Positions 53,001-64,000 of a stretch of 64,000 nt of DNA are shown piece after piece. Position numbers and translations under genes: made by a program. The notes beneath the pieces were generated by a model, which had not been told where the DNA came from, did no database searches, and was given only the letters and a program-made list of their open reading frames with translations. Source of the DNA: Volvox africanus (lineage: Eukaryota > Chlorophyta > Chlorophyceae > Chlamydomonadales > Volvocaceae); assembly GCA_030268105.1 (NCBI GenBank), contig BSDZ01000094.1, positions 4,684,501-4,748,500 on the forward strand. Reading direction: 5' to 3'. Position 1 is the stretch's first letter. Every line of letters begins with the position of its first letter.

Positions 53001-54821
53001 ACAAGTGATCATAGAAGGAAAGAAGGTGGGGGAAAGATAGTAGGTTGGTGCGTGCGGGGAGCGGAGAGAGGCAGGGAAGCAGGGGGGAGGAAAGATAAGA
53101 GACGTATGAGAGGACCGGAAGGGCGCGCGTGTAAGCTTTTTAACTATAATTTGTTCTGTGATATTTTCAACAGATTACTTATGATTTATGCAAAAGCAAT
53201 CTACTGGTTGCATGATCTTAACGAATACAGAAGCGAAGACAATAACGATAACAAGGTGATCGCAACGTAAGCAAGAAAAGAAATAGACCAATAACCAAAA
53301 TCACGAGAGAATGCTGAATGCTGAAGGGAGACAATTCGACATAGGCAAAATCACCACAGGTGATCAGAGCCTTCTGTTAAAAAGACTTCTTTTAAAAACC
53401 AACACAACACAAACTCGCCTCCCTCAGCCGTGCAGCCGTATCCTGCCTTTCCCTAAAACTCCCGGACTGTCCTTTTCTCGTTCCCCTTTATCCCCTTCCC
53501 TCCTGTACCCTTCCTTGACTCACCTCGTCCTGGGCGGGTGCGCGGCGCCAGTGCGGCGGCTCGGCTGATGAGGGAGGCATTTCTCGCCGCCACCTGGGCC
53601 TTCGCGGCCTTGTACGCGTTCTGACGCGCGAGCGGGTCATCGCAGTTTGGTCCCACAGCTTGGGCGTAGGTACGCAGCAGACGATTGGTTTGGGAGGTCT
53701 TGGATCGGAGCGCGGAGTAAAAGATGTTCTGTAGTACGGGTCAGTACGAGGCAGAACGGAAATTAGTGGGGAGGTCACGGGTAAGGATGCGAGGATGGTA
53801 GGGGCGAGGTGAGATTGGACGAGAATGCGGTCGTCAGGAGCGACACATAAAACAAGGCTAGGGAGGAGGTGGGCAAGGGGCATGACGCATGTTGCGAGAG
53901 TGAGAGGGGGTTCGGGGTCAGGGAAAACAGTGAGCAACATCTTTGAAGCTGGATATGCGCTTCGGGAAGCCCGAGTTGCCAGAGTCGCCTTGTGGAATGG
54001 GATTTTCTAAGGCATGTTATCATCTGGGTCACAATTTGATTTGCTTGGAAAGCGCATCTGGGTCAGGATCAGATGGTGGGCGAATTCCGAATGAGTCATC
54101 CTTTAGTTGGATGAAGCTGAGGAGCTCATCTTGTTTGTCGACAGCAAATGTGTATGCGTTCATCATACATATTCATCCACCACACGAAGTCATACCAGAA
54201 GGGAGGGCGCGCAGAGGCCGTGCGGGTTCTTCTGACCCGTCCGAGCGCCGTACACCATACGTACAAATTCAATTCTTGTCAGGGTCGCGTTCCAACGTAC
54301 CTTGCAGTCGTTGTCGCTTCGTCCGTGAAGATACTTTGCAATGGCGCTCCTGTTTCGGACACGGCACAGGCGGTTTCCAAAGGCTGTCATGTAAGATTGC
54401 GGAAAGGAAGACAACTAGAGAATGACGAGCGCGAAAGAGCGCTTTAGCTTCTTGGACCTCGAAACGTCAATGACACGGGGTCCTTGAAGCGCCCTTTACC
54501 TCTATGGCCTTACCATTTGTTTCCTAGGGCGGAGTGGAGAAGGACAAGGGTCGATAATTCACTCGAGCGCCAAATGCGGCGTTTGCAGCCTCGGAATCGA
54601 CTTCCTCTTGCGCACGCGCAATCAGGAAGAAGACCACCTTGTCCTCCAACTGATGCCAGGACCATACAGCAGCCGGCAGAACAAGTCGGTGACACACAGC
54701 TTTGCTGGTTAGCCTCTGCAGAGAATTGCGGCTGCGTTTCTAAGGTAGAGCCAAGTAGTTGGTTAGCGTCAGATTCCATGATGCACTTTGAGAGCTCTGC
54801 AGGGTAGGCAGGCGCCTCCAT
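50089..54821 (-). CDS. MYB-domain transcription factor with long low-complexity C-terminus
   Basis: Exons in transcript order: about 54821-54514, 54349-54301, 53728-53524, 52746-51577, 51104-50089 (stop TAG, - strand, at 50091-50089). All downstream junctions keep phase with GT-AG borders. The first three exons join to a MYB repeat: W-x18-W (IWRSSELSTLVLLHSALG then NKW), then SAIAKYLHGRSDNDCK, then NIFYSALRSKTSQTNRLLR. The recognition helix GRSDNDCK-NIFYSALRSK is typical of the last MYB repeat, with Phe in place of the third Trp. AYKAAKAQVAARNASLIS follows. The next exon has an acidic Ser/Asp stretch and poly-Ala. The last exon has poly-His (about 51020), a Gln-rich block (about 50360-50510) and Pro-rich segments, typical of transactivation regions. 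No preceding MYB repeat was found, so the 5' end is unresolved; ATG at 54821 is only the first open start. A sequence-specific nuclear DNA-binding regulator is expected; targets are unknown. Confidence 0.78.
50360..50510 (-). repeat. Gln-rich (CAG/CTG) coding repeat in MYB gene
   Basis: A CAG/CTG-rich stretch read in frame as Gln with Leu and Ala (e.g. LQAQLQAQQQQLQEQQLQ) in the last MYB exon. It is likely a coiled or transactivating segment and may vary in length between strains. Confidence 0.85.
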
Positions 54822-57800
54822 AGCGTGTGCCTTTGCTGTTCGCGCGTTGTGTGTCCAGACAACTAGCAGGCGTTCCTGCTCTGAACTGTAAGTAGGATAG
54901 GGAAGCCGGTCAAGAAGTAATAGAAGGATGCCTTAAGCCCATATTAGGAGCACAAGGCAACAATAACGTAACTGTGGAGAAACTTGGGGCCTTCCGTTCC
55001 ACAAGGGATGACATTAAGCAGATAGCTGAGCGGTTCGGATTAAAGAATATTAGGATATATATTTGCCGGCATGTGAAACAACCAGAAAACAGCGCTGCTA
55101 TTTATGTGGGTGCAGGGACAGTACGGCACATTCTGTATCTAGCCGTTCTCCCAAGTGCGACATTTTTCTACATCACGATTCCAACATCACTGAGTACAAA
55201 CTTTTTTGCAGTAGTAATAATCAATCAAATGAGTTGCAGCCCGTGCTCTTGCCTACGCGATGTTGCTATCTGTGGGCTTACCCGATACCTCCAGACGTGG
55301 TAATAGATTTACTTATGTCATTTTATAGGAGTATCTGTCGATTGATATATTACAGCTATTTATAACCTCGGTCTATGGCACATGAGTCAGTATAAGCTCC
55401 CAAGCTTTCCGCAAATCCTCCGTTATTCTGTAAACAGTCATCTACACCCATAAATATCACCAGGGATGAACGAAACTTTGAGATAACTGGCCAAACGGAT
55501 CGTATGTTTTGGCGGGGTCTACACCAGTAGGACTCTTACTGCTAGATCCTACAGCAATGAGTGGACTGCGCCCACAAATTACAATTAAAAAATCTGGATA
55601 TAAAATATCAGTGTATAATCTGCTCCTATTCTGGCGCGCTGCTGTGTGAACCAGGCAGGCAAAGACCTGACCGCCGTCAGGTCGTTGAAATGACCGATAC
55701 ATTGCGCAAACGCATATAGACGTCTTTAACCGTAGGGATCTACATGAGATGCATCTCAGAATCTCACCTCCTTGATACTGGAACGAGAGCATTGTCCGTT
55801 CTCAGTCGGTCTCGTTGATTTCCCTGCGCGCGGGGCTTCCCAACAGCTCACCCTTCCATTCAGGCATTTTCAGTCCCAGGTGAATCTCAGAACCCGGGGA
55901 GGTACACAAACTCAAATTTCTGACAGCGTTAAGTTAAGAATACAACCTGTTATTTTACAACGTGTAACCTCCCTAGGGTACTTCCATACTAACGTGGCAG
56001 ACGTGACGTTATCTCCCCCATTGTTGCGAGCCGTAGGGGCCGAGCCGTAGGTGCGCACTTTGGTGCAGCGATGGAAGTACGGGCGTCGTTCGTGTTGGTG
56101 TTCAGGGGTTACATGGACGCTGTTTGACAGCTAGTGTTGAGCGCCACGCAGCTATCGCTCACCCAGATTCTTCATACCACATGCACACTTCCATGTCACG
56201 TTCACCTCCTATAGTCCCTTCTTTCACAAGCTGTCCCTACAGCAATCTCGTCAGGACCAATGTTAGGATCTTATACTGGACCAGCGTGCAAAATGTATGA
56301 TGTACGATATCCGATGCCGCAGTCTGAAGGAATTCTACAATGGAGCCCGATGGAGTCTAATAAGTCACTCTAATAACTTTGGTTCCCTCCTGACATTGGC
56401 TTGCAGTCCATCAGAATTGTCCTGGAAGGGCGGTTTGCTTATCGAAGGACGACGCAGCGGTCGGGTTATACATATGCGATGTCCAACGGGTTTTGTTCCA
56501 TTTGTATCAAGTTTCCCGCGGTCTTACGTAAATGGACATCCATGAAGCCCTGTCGAAAAGGAGTTGTGAGTTTCCAAATTAGGCAGCAGAGCTGGATAGT
56601 GGGAGGTTTGGCAAGAGCTGGCTAAACATGGGCCGCGGTAGTGGTAGCAGGCGTTGCACTGATGTCGACGACCGTGCATGGGGGCGATGCATACAATAGT
56701 ACAGCAGGACTATCTTCCTTGCTGACGAGCATTTGATTAGGGTGTTACAATGTGGGCGACTTACTCTACACGGACAAACATGTACGTGTGTGTACCTGTG
56801 TATGTGTGTGCTCACGAGTGTCTGTGTCTTTGTGTGCCAGCAATAGATTTCCGGTGAGGGCCCCTGGCCATCCGAAACAAAAAGGCGTCCAGCCTACGAA
56901 GTCTTCCGTAACACACATTGTGTGATCCTTTTCCCCCCGCATGTGCACCTGCAAAGCCCGCAAAGACCCTGACAAGAGTCCTTGCAGGATATTTGGCCCC
57001 AAAATCTAAGTATGTAAAGCCACACAGTAGACATACGACCGTTGTACATCCTCACGTGTTGGCAGAAGGTGCTCCTATCGTACTCTGATCTGTTGTAGAG
57101 CAGGTGCATGTATGTATGCCCTTCCATGTACGCTGCTGCTGCGTCGAATGCCGGCCACCGGCCTTGCCACATCTCGTTTGGCTCGCAACAACAGGTGCCG
57201 CATCAATTGATACATGGGTTGGGTGGGGAAAGAAGCAAGGGGAGTGGGGAGGAAGAAAACACATGCTGGTGGTAAGGGAAAAGTAGAGGGGGGAAGGATG
57301 CATGAGCGCCCGTCCGCGGAGTATACCTTCAGTACAGCGAGTTTGGTGAACAGGCGAACATGGACCGTGGGGTTCTCAGGGCAGGGGCTGGAGGTGGAAG
57401 GGAGTCTAGAGGCCGCCGACCTTTGCGGGAGGAAAAGGTGGCGCTTCTCACCCCATCTCTCCGGTGGCCAATTAAAGAAAAAAGAAAAGGGGCGTGTCCA
57501 GGAGGAGCTGCAACAAGAACAGGGCGAGGGTGAGGGATAGTTAGGTCGATCTAGTGTAATCTTAGATAATCTGCAGAGAGACGAAGAGGAATGGAACTAC
57601 TATTTAGGCGGCATGTGCATCATATAGATCCCGCACGTGGTGTTCCTGTCGTGAGGGAAACATCAGGATTGACGCGGCAACGGTAACAAAGCAAATTGAT
57701 AGCGGTCATCTTGTACATGTTATGGACTTTTAAATGATTTAACGACTGTAGCGAGAAGCAGTTGTCAGGCAGTCGCAGCTGCGGTGCAAGTACCTAACGG

Positions 57801-59597
57801 TACCCAACGGTAGGAGGCGAAGCGGTAGGAAGCGGTTGTAGCGTAAACCCTTGCGTCTTCCGGATTCCAAAAATTTTCAGACTGTCACGTCCTGATGACA
57901 TGCTGTTTTGGACGTATGGGGACACAAGGATTTGAGATACTTAGCCTTGGGATACTGTAGAGCCCGTCTTGCTCATAACACCGTCACAATTAATCGCCTT
58001 TATTAATACCTTCAGGGCTCTTCAAAGACCTATGCCCAAATAATGAAGAAGAATTTTGTCTGGTGACCTTGAACACTGTGAGACATGGCTGGTGGAACCA
58101 AACAGAAGTCAAACATAGAAGCGCGGGAGTTTTGCGCCCAAAGCGCCGGCTACCTTCCCGCCTGGAAGTTGCTTCCGTACCCAGGAGCCCAGGAGTTTTT
58201 TTTGTCACCGTCGAGGTCCATCGTCAAATATAATAGTTGCGCTCTTTCTTACGCTCCTTTGAGCCTCGTGGATCGTTTGGATCTTACGGGCTCTTACGGC
58301 GTTACGTGTTTGTATTCTGATCTTATCTAATCGTCTAACGTGCATGCAGTATACGTGGCTTATTAATAAAAAAATCCTTTTCAAGATTAATTTTCCAATT
58401 TACAAAAAAATTGTTCTTAGGAAGGAAAACTCCGTAATGCCGCAATTATCCTGGCAGTCCGACTACGGTGATCACGGCCGATCGCTCGCAAACTCGTGGC
58501 TTATCAGCGGCATCATGTCTAAGGACGCCTTGACACCCGAACATCGTCAAGGTGTCATGATGTAGTGCTGAAAAGCTTAGATGCTACTACACACATAGAA
58601 ATGTTGATCAGCTATTACGCCTCGAAAATGGCGGCTTGTCAGCGAATTATTACAACCGGTCACGTCGCAGGGTTTCTAAACGTAAGTGTATGGCCTATCT
58701 TCATTCCAGCTTTTGAGAATTCCTGGTCCTTAAGGTCCGGCATTTTCGGGTTCCAGACAACGCACGAGTAGTCCTTGCGGACGAGCAAGACAACGGAATT
58801 TCCAATCACGCGAGGAAAAGCTAATTACAATTCAACATAACTGCAACACCAAGCTCGAACAGGTTATGAACGAAACGCGCGACCTGCGCAGTACACATCA
58901 AAGCTCCGCCGCTATTCTATATCTAATCGCTACCCTTCCCTGGTGGGAATCGGATTCTCACGCGAGCCGGTGTCCAGCTGAACTTGCTTCACCCCTCGTG
59001 TGCACCCCGCCCGCGAATCTCGCAGCTTATGTGACATAAGTCCACTCGTCCAAGCGGCCTGTGCGTTTCGCCAGCACACGCCAGCAAGCCGCAATACCGC
59101 TGTTGTGCGGCAGTGACCTTTTGTAAAATCGAAACAACAAAAAGATAATGGTCACCAGCATTTGGGTCGGAGTAAGCTGCGTTGGATATGATTTCTCTCT
59201 TTACGTAGCGAGCCCTTTTTCGTAACCCACACATGGGGTCTGGCACGGCCCTCGGGAAGTTTTCTTTCAACTTGCCACCGATAGAATTCAGCTGCAGTCT
59301 GCCGTGTACAGACTCTGCGACGACATAGCATTATGTACGAAAATCATTGCCATCCGGGGTGACGATCCCGGATCAGAGACCCACCTTAACTCTTTACATT
59401 CTGATGTGCGGCAATCGACATTGACGATAGACAAACACACCGGTGGTTCCCTAGCTATCGAGGGAGGTGCACTGAAGAAGCTTGCTGATGTGTACCACCG
59501 TAAGCGGATGATCGGTAGTATCCAATGGGGACATATGTATGTGTGTATGTACGCGCGAGTGCGTGTGGATTCTGTCCGTCATGTATATGTGTGTGCA

Positions 59598-59628
<31 letters not shown>

Positions 59629-61349
59629 GCATGTGTGTATATGTATGTGTATGCGTATGTGTATGTGTATGCGTGTATGTATGTGTGTATGTATTTATTT
59701 ATGTATGTGTGTGCGTGAGAGAGTAAGAGATGGGAGGAAAGAGAGAGAGAGAGAGAGAGAGAGGGAGGGAGAACAGATGCATAATAACAGCTTAGGCATT
59801 CTGTGGAAATTAGGGCAGCTTAGGCTTCTGAAATCATGGATCCGCACCAATGTATCCCGAACATCCCAGACATCGAAAGAAGATTAGCAGCAAGCAAAAC
59901 TAGTCAAGGCTTGCAGGTGTCTGGTCTACTTGTATGGTTTGCCGGCCACGAGACGCGATGGGCGATTCGGCCCAAATGGACTGCCTGTGTGACTGCCTGG
60001 GATGATGGGCAGGGAGCGCGAATGACCATGTTGTTATGGCGGACTGAGTCTCCTGGATGAAACTCTACATGCCTGAATTGAATCACCATAACTAGGGGGG
60101 AAATTGAAATATTGACATATTTCCTGATTTGGAAGTTACGAAATTGCATCTGTGCATCTGCTTGCGGTTGCGATCGGTATACATATTACAAGTGGCGCGC
60201 TTTCGAACCCCTCTCGATTTTGACGTACGCTAGAATGTGAGTTGTACAGCAACTCACACACGCCGTTTGCTGCCATAACGGTCCGCAAGTTACCTCACAA
60301 TTTCATCAGATTAATTTTTGCATTATGTTTTTAATGTCAAATTTGAAGGCAAGCTTCAGACGCCTTTCGCTCGGCGAATTCCGACTACGAAGAAGACATC
60401 TTCATAAGTGATCCATGTCATAGCCCCATGAAATATATATTATTATTTTAATGATTAATTAAAACCCATCTTAAATTATAGCCTTTTTAGGAAGCAGATT
60501 CCCCTATGGGCTTTAGCCCACCAGGCCTGGCCCACCGGCAGTGGCGCCCACCTCTGAGCCTCCGGGTGGCCTCTGCTCCCGCCGATTGTGTCGGTATGCA
60601 AAGCACATCCACGCAATATATATTACACAACAATTAATAAAATTTACAATCTTACTCTATATCAACTTCATATTTACGGAAATGCTTGTGGCCCTCGCTC
60701 CGCCACCTATGATCTTGCCCGCAGGTGGATGCGCTTATACAGCATCACGCGCACAATACATAATCGATAAGGTCAAGTGATGTATTGCATTCTTTATTAT
60801 TCAACTTATATGACCTTGCTACTACAACCCGTAAGTGAACGGATGACGGACGTATTGGTGTGGGATCAGTCACGCCATCGGCTTTCTTAATCCCTACATG
60901 CAATTCCGACCACTATTTAAGTAATTGACAAAGATAGGTTACAGTTAGCATTGAATATTTCAAAATTCACAGGAAGAGGCATCATGGGGCTCGCCACGAA
61001 TTTAAATACAGCATAGGGTTTAACTCTTCTATTCGGCCCTACCTGAAGCAAGATTGATGATGATGATTACAAGTTTGTAAACTCGGAAGGCCCCGAACGA
61101 GCCAGGAGGCTCACGGACCGCTAAACACTCAAAACCAAAACCTAGATATTTTAAAAGAGGATCAAGATAAAAAGGGTGGAGATAGGGAATGGACTAAAAG
61201 TAAAAGAGAGGAAACTAGCGGTATTACGAGACGTTATACCGTCTCGGCTGACCGAGTCCCTCTCACACGACAAACTTCATGAAGCGCCTTGGCCGGTCTA
61301 CGCTGATTACCCATGTTCATGACCGCAGCCGGAAAGTCCCCAGTCTGAC
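54822..61349. other. Region without recognisable genes
   Basis: Moderately AT-rich, with only short open frames on both strands (largest about 140 codons at 59304-59726, half of it a TG repeat). It should contain the 5' end of the MYB gene, possibly an earlier MYB-repeat exon, but none was found. Simple repeats at 59590-59720 (TGTATG) and 59737-59763 (GA). The stretch 60400-60700 is very AT-rich around a short GC-rich island at 60500-60560. Confidence 0.5.
59585..59763. repeat. (TGTATG)n followed by (GA)n microsatellite
   Basis: An imperfect GTGTATGTATGTGT stretch followed by about 13 GA units. It resembles the reverse of the CACATA repeats in the DNA-PKcs introns. Confidence 0.85.
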
Positions 61350-62705
61350 TTCACTCGTTTGCTCTCATAAGCTAAGCATTCCATAAGATCATTATACTCA
61401 TCCTCTGTCGCTCCACCCTCATACATAGGGCAATGATGATCAGCCCGAGCCCTCCCGCCCATTAGGACGGTTCACCTCAATAAACCAGCAACATTGGCGA
61501 AAGCGAATAAGAGTTGTGTGATGAGTGTGAGGGATATACCCCTCCATGTGGTAAGAGTCTCCCATCCAACGGAGGCTAGCCTCATCCTACTTGTCCTCAA
61601 TGTCAGCGATCGCAGAGAGATCCCCAGCAGGTCACAGCCAAGATTTCCTAGGAGGCGAAGTGAGAACAGTCCATGAGAAGGGCTACCCTCAATTTCTCCC
61701 GAAAAACCCGATATATAGTAGATGGAGCCACGTGCATGAACCAATGTATTCTAGAAACGTAAAACTAATTTAGCCCAGAAAACCTGAAGAGGGTACTGGT
61801 CAAATTCTCTAAAGAGTAAACTGTTGGGGGTGCAACCTTCACACCGGCTAACACATGTAAGTAAAAACACTGTAAAATCACCATAGGGTCTTTGATGGCT
61901 TTCTCGAAGCACCCATAACCCCCAGTATCCTTAGCAGCTTCCAACCTCTAACCTCTTTAAGAGCCTATCTGGGCCCCAGGCGTGGGCTCCATAGAAGAGA
62001 ATCGACCTGATTTGAGTATCAAAGCACCTTACCCCAATCCTGGGAACCAAAAGAGCCTGCCTTCGCAGCTTATTGATAAGTGCATGCAAAGCCCACTGCC
62101 CTCCACTTAATAGCTCCTTGTTGCACGAGACAAAAGGAGCATTCGTCCCATAGTAGATGCCCAAATAACGTGCTCGATGCACCACCTCAATCTGCTTATA
62201 AGTCGCAGTGACATCTTTGTGACTAACCATTTTAAGGGGTGAGAGCTCACTCGGAACCTCAAGCAACCGCTCCACTTGATCTCTAGAATGCGCAAAAAGG
62301 CGAATTAGCAGATGATTTTATAAGATCATCTGCATACAGTAATAGAATAAGGCGGAGGCCATCAACAGCAGGGCAGGCCTCGAGAGACATATAACCTGGA
62401 ATATGCATATACAGTGCATCAACAAGATCCGCAAAGCCCTCGCCAAAAATCTCATATATATAGTGTGGGACTGAGAGGGCAACCTTGCTTCACGCCTTGA
62501 ACCGAGGCAAACGGATCACCCTTGATACCATGAATTTTCAAACCTCAGAATCACCTTTTCAAAACCCGCTTTGTTGGCCTCCAGTGCCTTTACCCCGACC
62601 CCCATCTCTTCAAGGCGAAGCCAGGGCAGGTGCCTGGGAGACGCCAGCACCTTGGACTTTTAAGTGGCCAAACCTTGCCGTTTCAGGGTTTAGCCGGTTT
62701 TAACT
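61350..62705 (-). mobile_element. Decayed LINE (non-LTR retrotransposon) fragment with reverse transcriptase
   Basis: Reading the - strand from 62700 downwards: RHLPWLRLEEMGVGVKALEA, then IHGIKGDPFASVQGVKQGCP running into LSPTLY (RT block before the active site). A frame change follows, then YEIFGEGFADLVDALYMHIP and LILLLYADDLIKSSANS with the catalytic YADD (about 62310-62340). Next comes RARYLGIYYG, then RSILFYGAHAWGPD (about 61960-62170). The tail near 61370-61440 reads HHCPMYEGGATEDEYNDLME, a Cys/His-type motif usual at the C-terminus of algal LINEs. The 5' half (ORF1, endonuclease) is missing. At least two frameshifts and several stops show it is dead. No target-site duplication was identified. 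Confidence 0.85.
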
Positions 62706-64000
62706 ACAACCAATCAGGCTTATGCCACCCCTAACCTTAAAAATATAACATGCGATTCACATTGGATACGAAAATTGAAAGTGCTCTCCGAGTAAGTTTG
62801 GCCTCTCTGAGCTATGCGAAACGGACTGGACAGAGCGGCGGTGTGCGTGCCTGGATGGGACCTCGGGAGATTACCGTATGAACCCTGCTGGCAGGCACCT
62901 CTTTCATTGCTCCATTATGTCATTATATTATTATTACATCCATTGTTCCATCGCAGTCTTCGATGAGCAACCTTTTCCTTTCTTGTCGGATTCTTCTCTT
63001 GCTTTCAAGCGGGTCCCCAAGTAAAGCACCTCGGAAAGCCAGTCCCACATGGCCGGCCCCGCGATTGGGACCCGGGATTGGGCCTTGTCCGTCTGTCTCT
63101 GTTATGACCGAACTACCAGAAGCCGTTCAGAACCTAGCTTTCGCACCGCAATGAGAGATGTAAATAGGTCAGTAAAACCCTGTATAAACAACAAAACATC
63201 CCTCCCTCATAGAAACGGATATTTCAATATAGCGGCTACATAAGGGCGGCTTAACAAAGTCTTCGTCGGTAAAGATTCAAATTCATATACATACAGCCAA
63301 ATACTCGTCTCCCACAGGGCTAAAACCCTTTCTGTTCAGCGCAAAAGAACACTTTCGTAATAGCTCAGAAATAGAGAAGGAAAGTGATGAGCAGAGATTT
63401 ATTTTTGGTGTAGCGAAGGTACCTACGACTCATACTTGGCTCAACCGAATTTGCCGGACATCTACGAAACCTGATGGGCCCGGGAGAAAGCCGGAAGCCT
63501 GCCGTCTAGCAATTATATGCCCCTCACCTTTATGCGATGCTCCCTTCTTTATTAGGTAAACAGGATATGATATGCTCGTCTTTTAACTTGGGTCATCTTC
63601 GTGCGTCATGAAAGACAATTACGTTCTGGCTTTGGAATCGTAGAAATCGCGCGCGCACATCGTCCACTTCCTCCGTAAAAACTGAAACCTTTGACGGCCT
63701 CGACATAAAATCGTATGCGCTTTAGCGAACGGCCCGCCCCCCATATATAATTCCATCATCTTTAACTAACCCGAATGCCGTTCTGATTCCATGGTATTAA
63801 ATGACGGTGGTTTGCTGTGAGGGGTAACTCGTTGTTACGGCAGGTTACGAGATGTATCCTGAACGATAATATCGCATGCCCGTGCTAGGCGACCGCGCCT
63901 TATGGAGGAGCTCAACTTGCAGGCACTATCTATCAGGCAATCATGCCATGTCCCGGCCATAATTTACGGCTCGGTCGTTTCATACGTCCCTCATACATGC
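62706..64000. other. Region without recognisable genes
   Basis: Only short open frames (under 75 codons) without motifs. No repeats or RNA genes recognised. Confidence 0.5.

Noticed and set aside
61472..61744. 90-codon open frame on the - strand
   Set aside because: It overlaps the LINE in a frame without RT or Cys/His motifs; the element itself is frameshifted here.

Overview
The window looks like nuclear DNA of a green alga, most likely a volvocine (Volvox/Chlamydomonas-type) species. It has very intron-rich genes with GC-rich exons full of Ala/Gly runs, GT-AG introns with poly-pyrimidine 3' ends, a TGTAA polyadenylation signal behind the first gene, long (CACATA)n microsatellites, and a LINE fragment. 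No prokaryotic operons, CRISPR arrays or rRNA/tRNA genes were seen. The species assignment is an inference.

Layout: (1) 62-2318, + strand: the 3' part of a TPR-containing FKBP-type peptidyl-prolyl isomerase gene. (2) 3764-43661, + strand: one giant gene of about 40 kb and about 67 exons (about 5,900 codons by hand joining). It encodes a DNA-PKcs (PRKDC) homologue that can be followed from N-terminal HEAT repeats through the M-HEAT region, FAT domain, PI3K-like kinase domain and FATC. (3) 43.7-50.1 kb: no confident gene. (4) 50089-54821, - strand: a MYB-domain transcription-factor gene with a long Ala/Gln/Pro-rich C-terminal tail. (5) 54.8-61.3 kb: no recognisable gene. (6) 61350-62705, - strand: a decayed non-LTR retrotransposon (reverse transcriptase with YADD and GVKQGCPLSP motifs, frameshifted). 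(7) 62.7-64 kb: nothing recognised.

The three genes do not form an obvious pathway. DNA-PKcs works with Ku in non-homologous end joining. The FKBP-TPR protein is a likely HSP90 co-chaperone and the MYB a nuclear regulator. The main biological interest is a complete-looking DNA-PKcs in a green alga, a lineage whose land-plant relatives (e.g. Arabidopsis) lack it.

A second layer of signal is independent of genes. Several short, often palindromic words recur far above chance in exons (all reading frames), introns and intergenic DNA: GACCCNNGGGTC, GGYTCCGGARCC, GTTTCGGAG/CTCCGAAAC and GCCGTAC/GTACGGC. This looks like a eukaryotic counterpart of highly iterated palindromes and is the most likely undescribed feature here.
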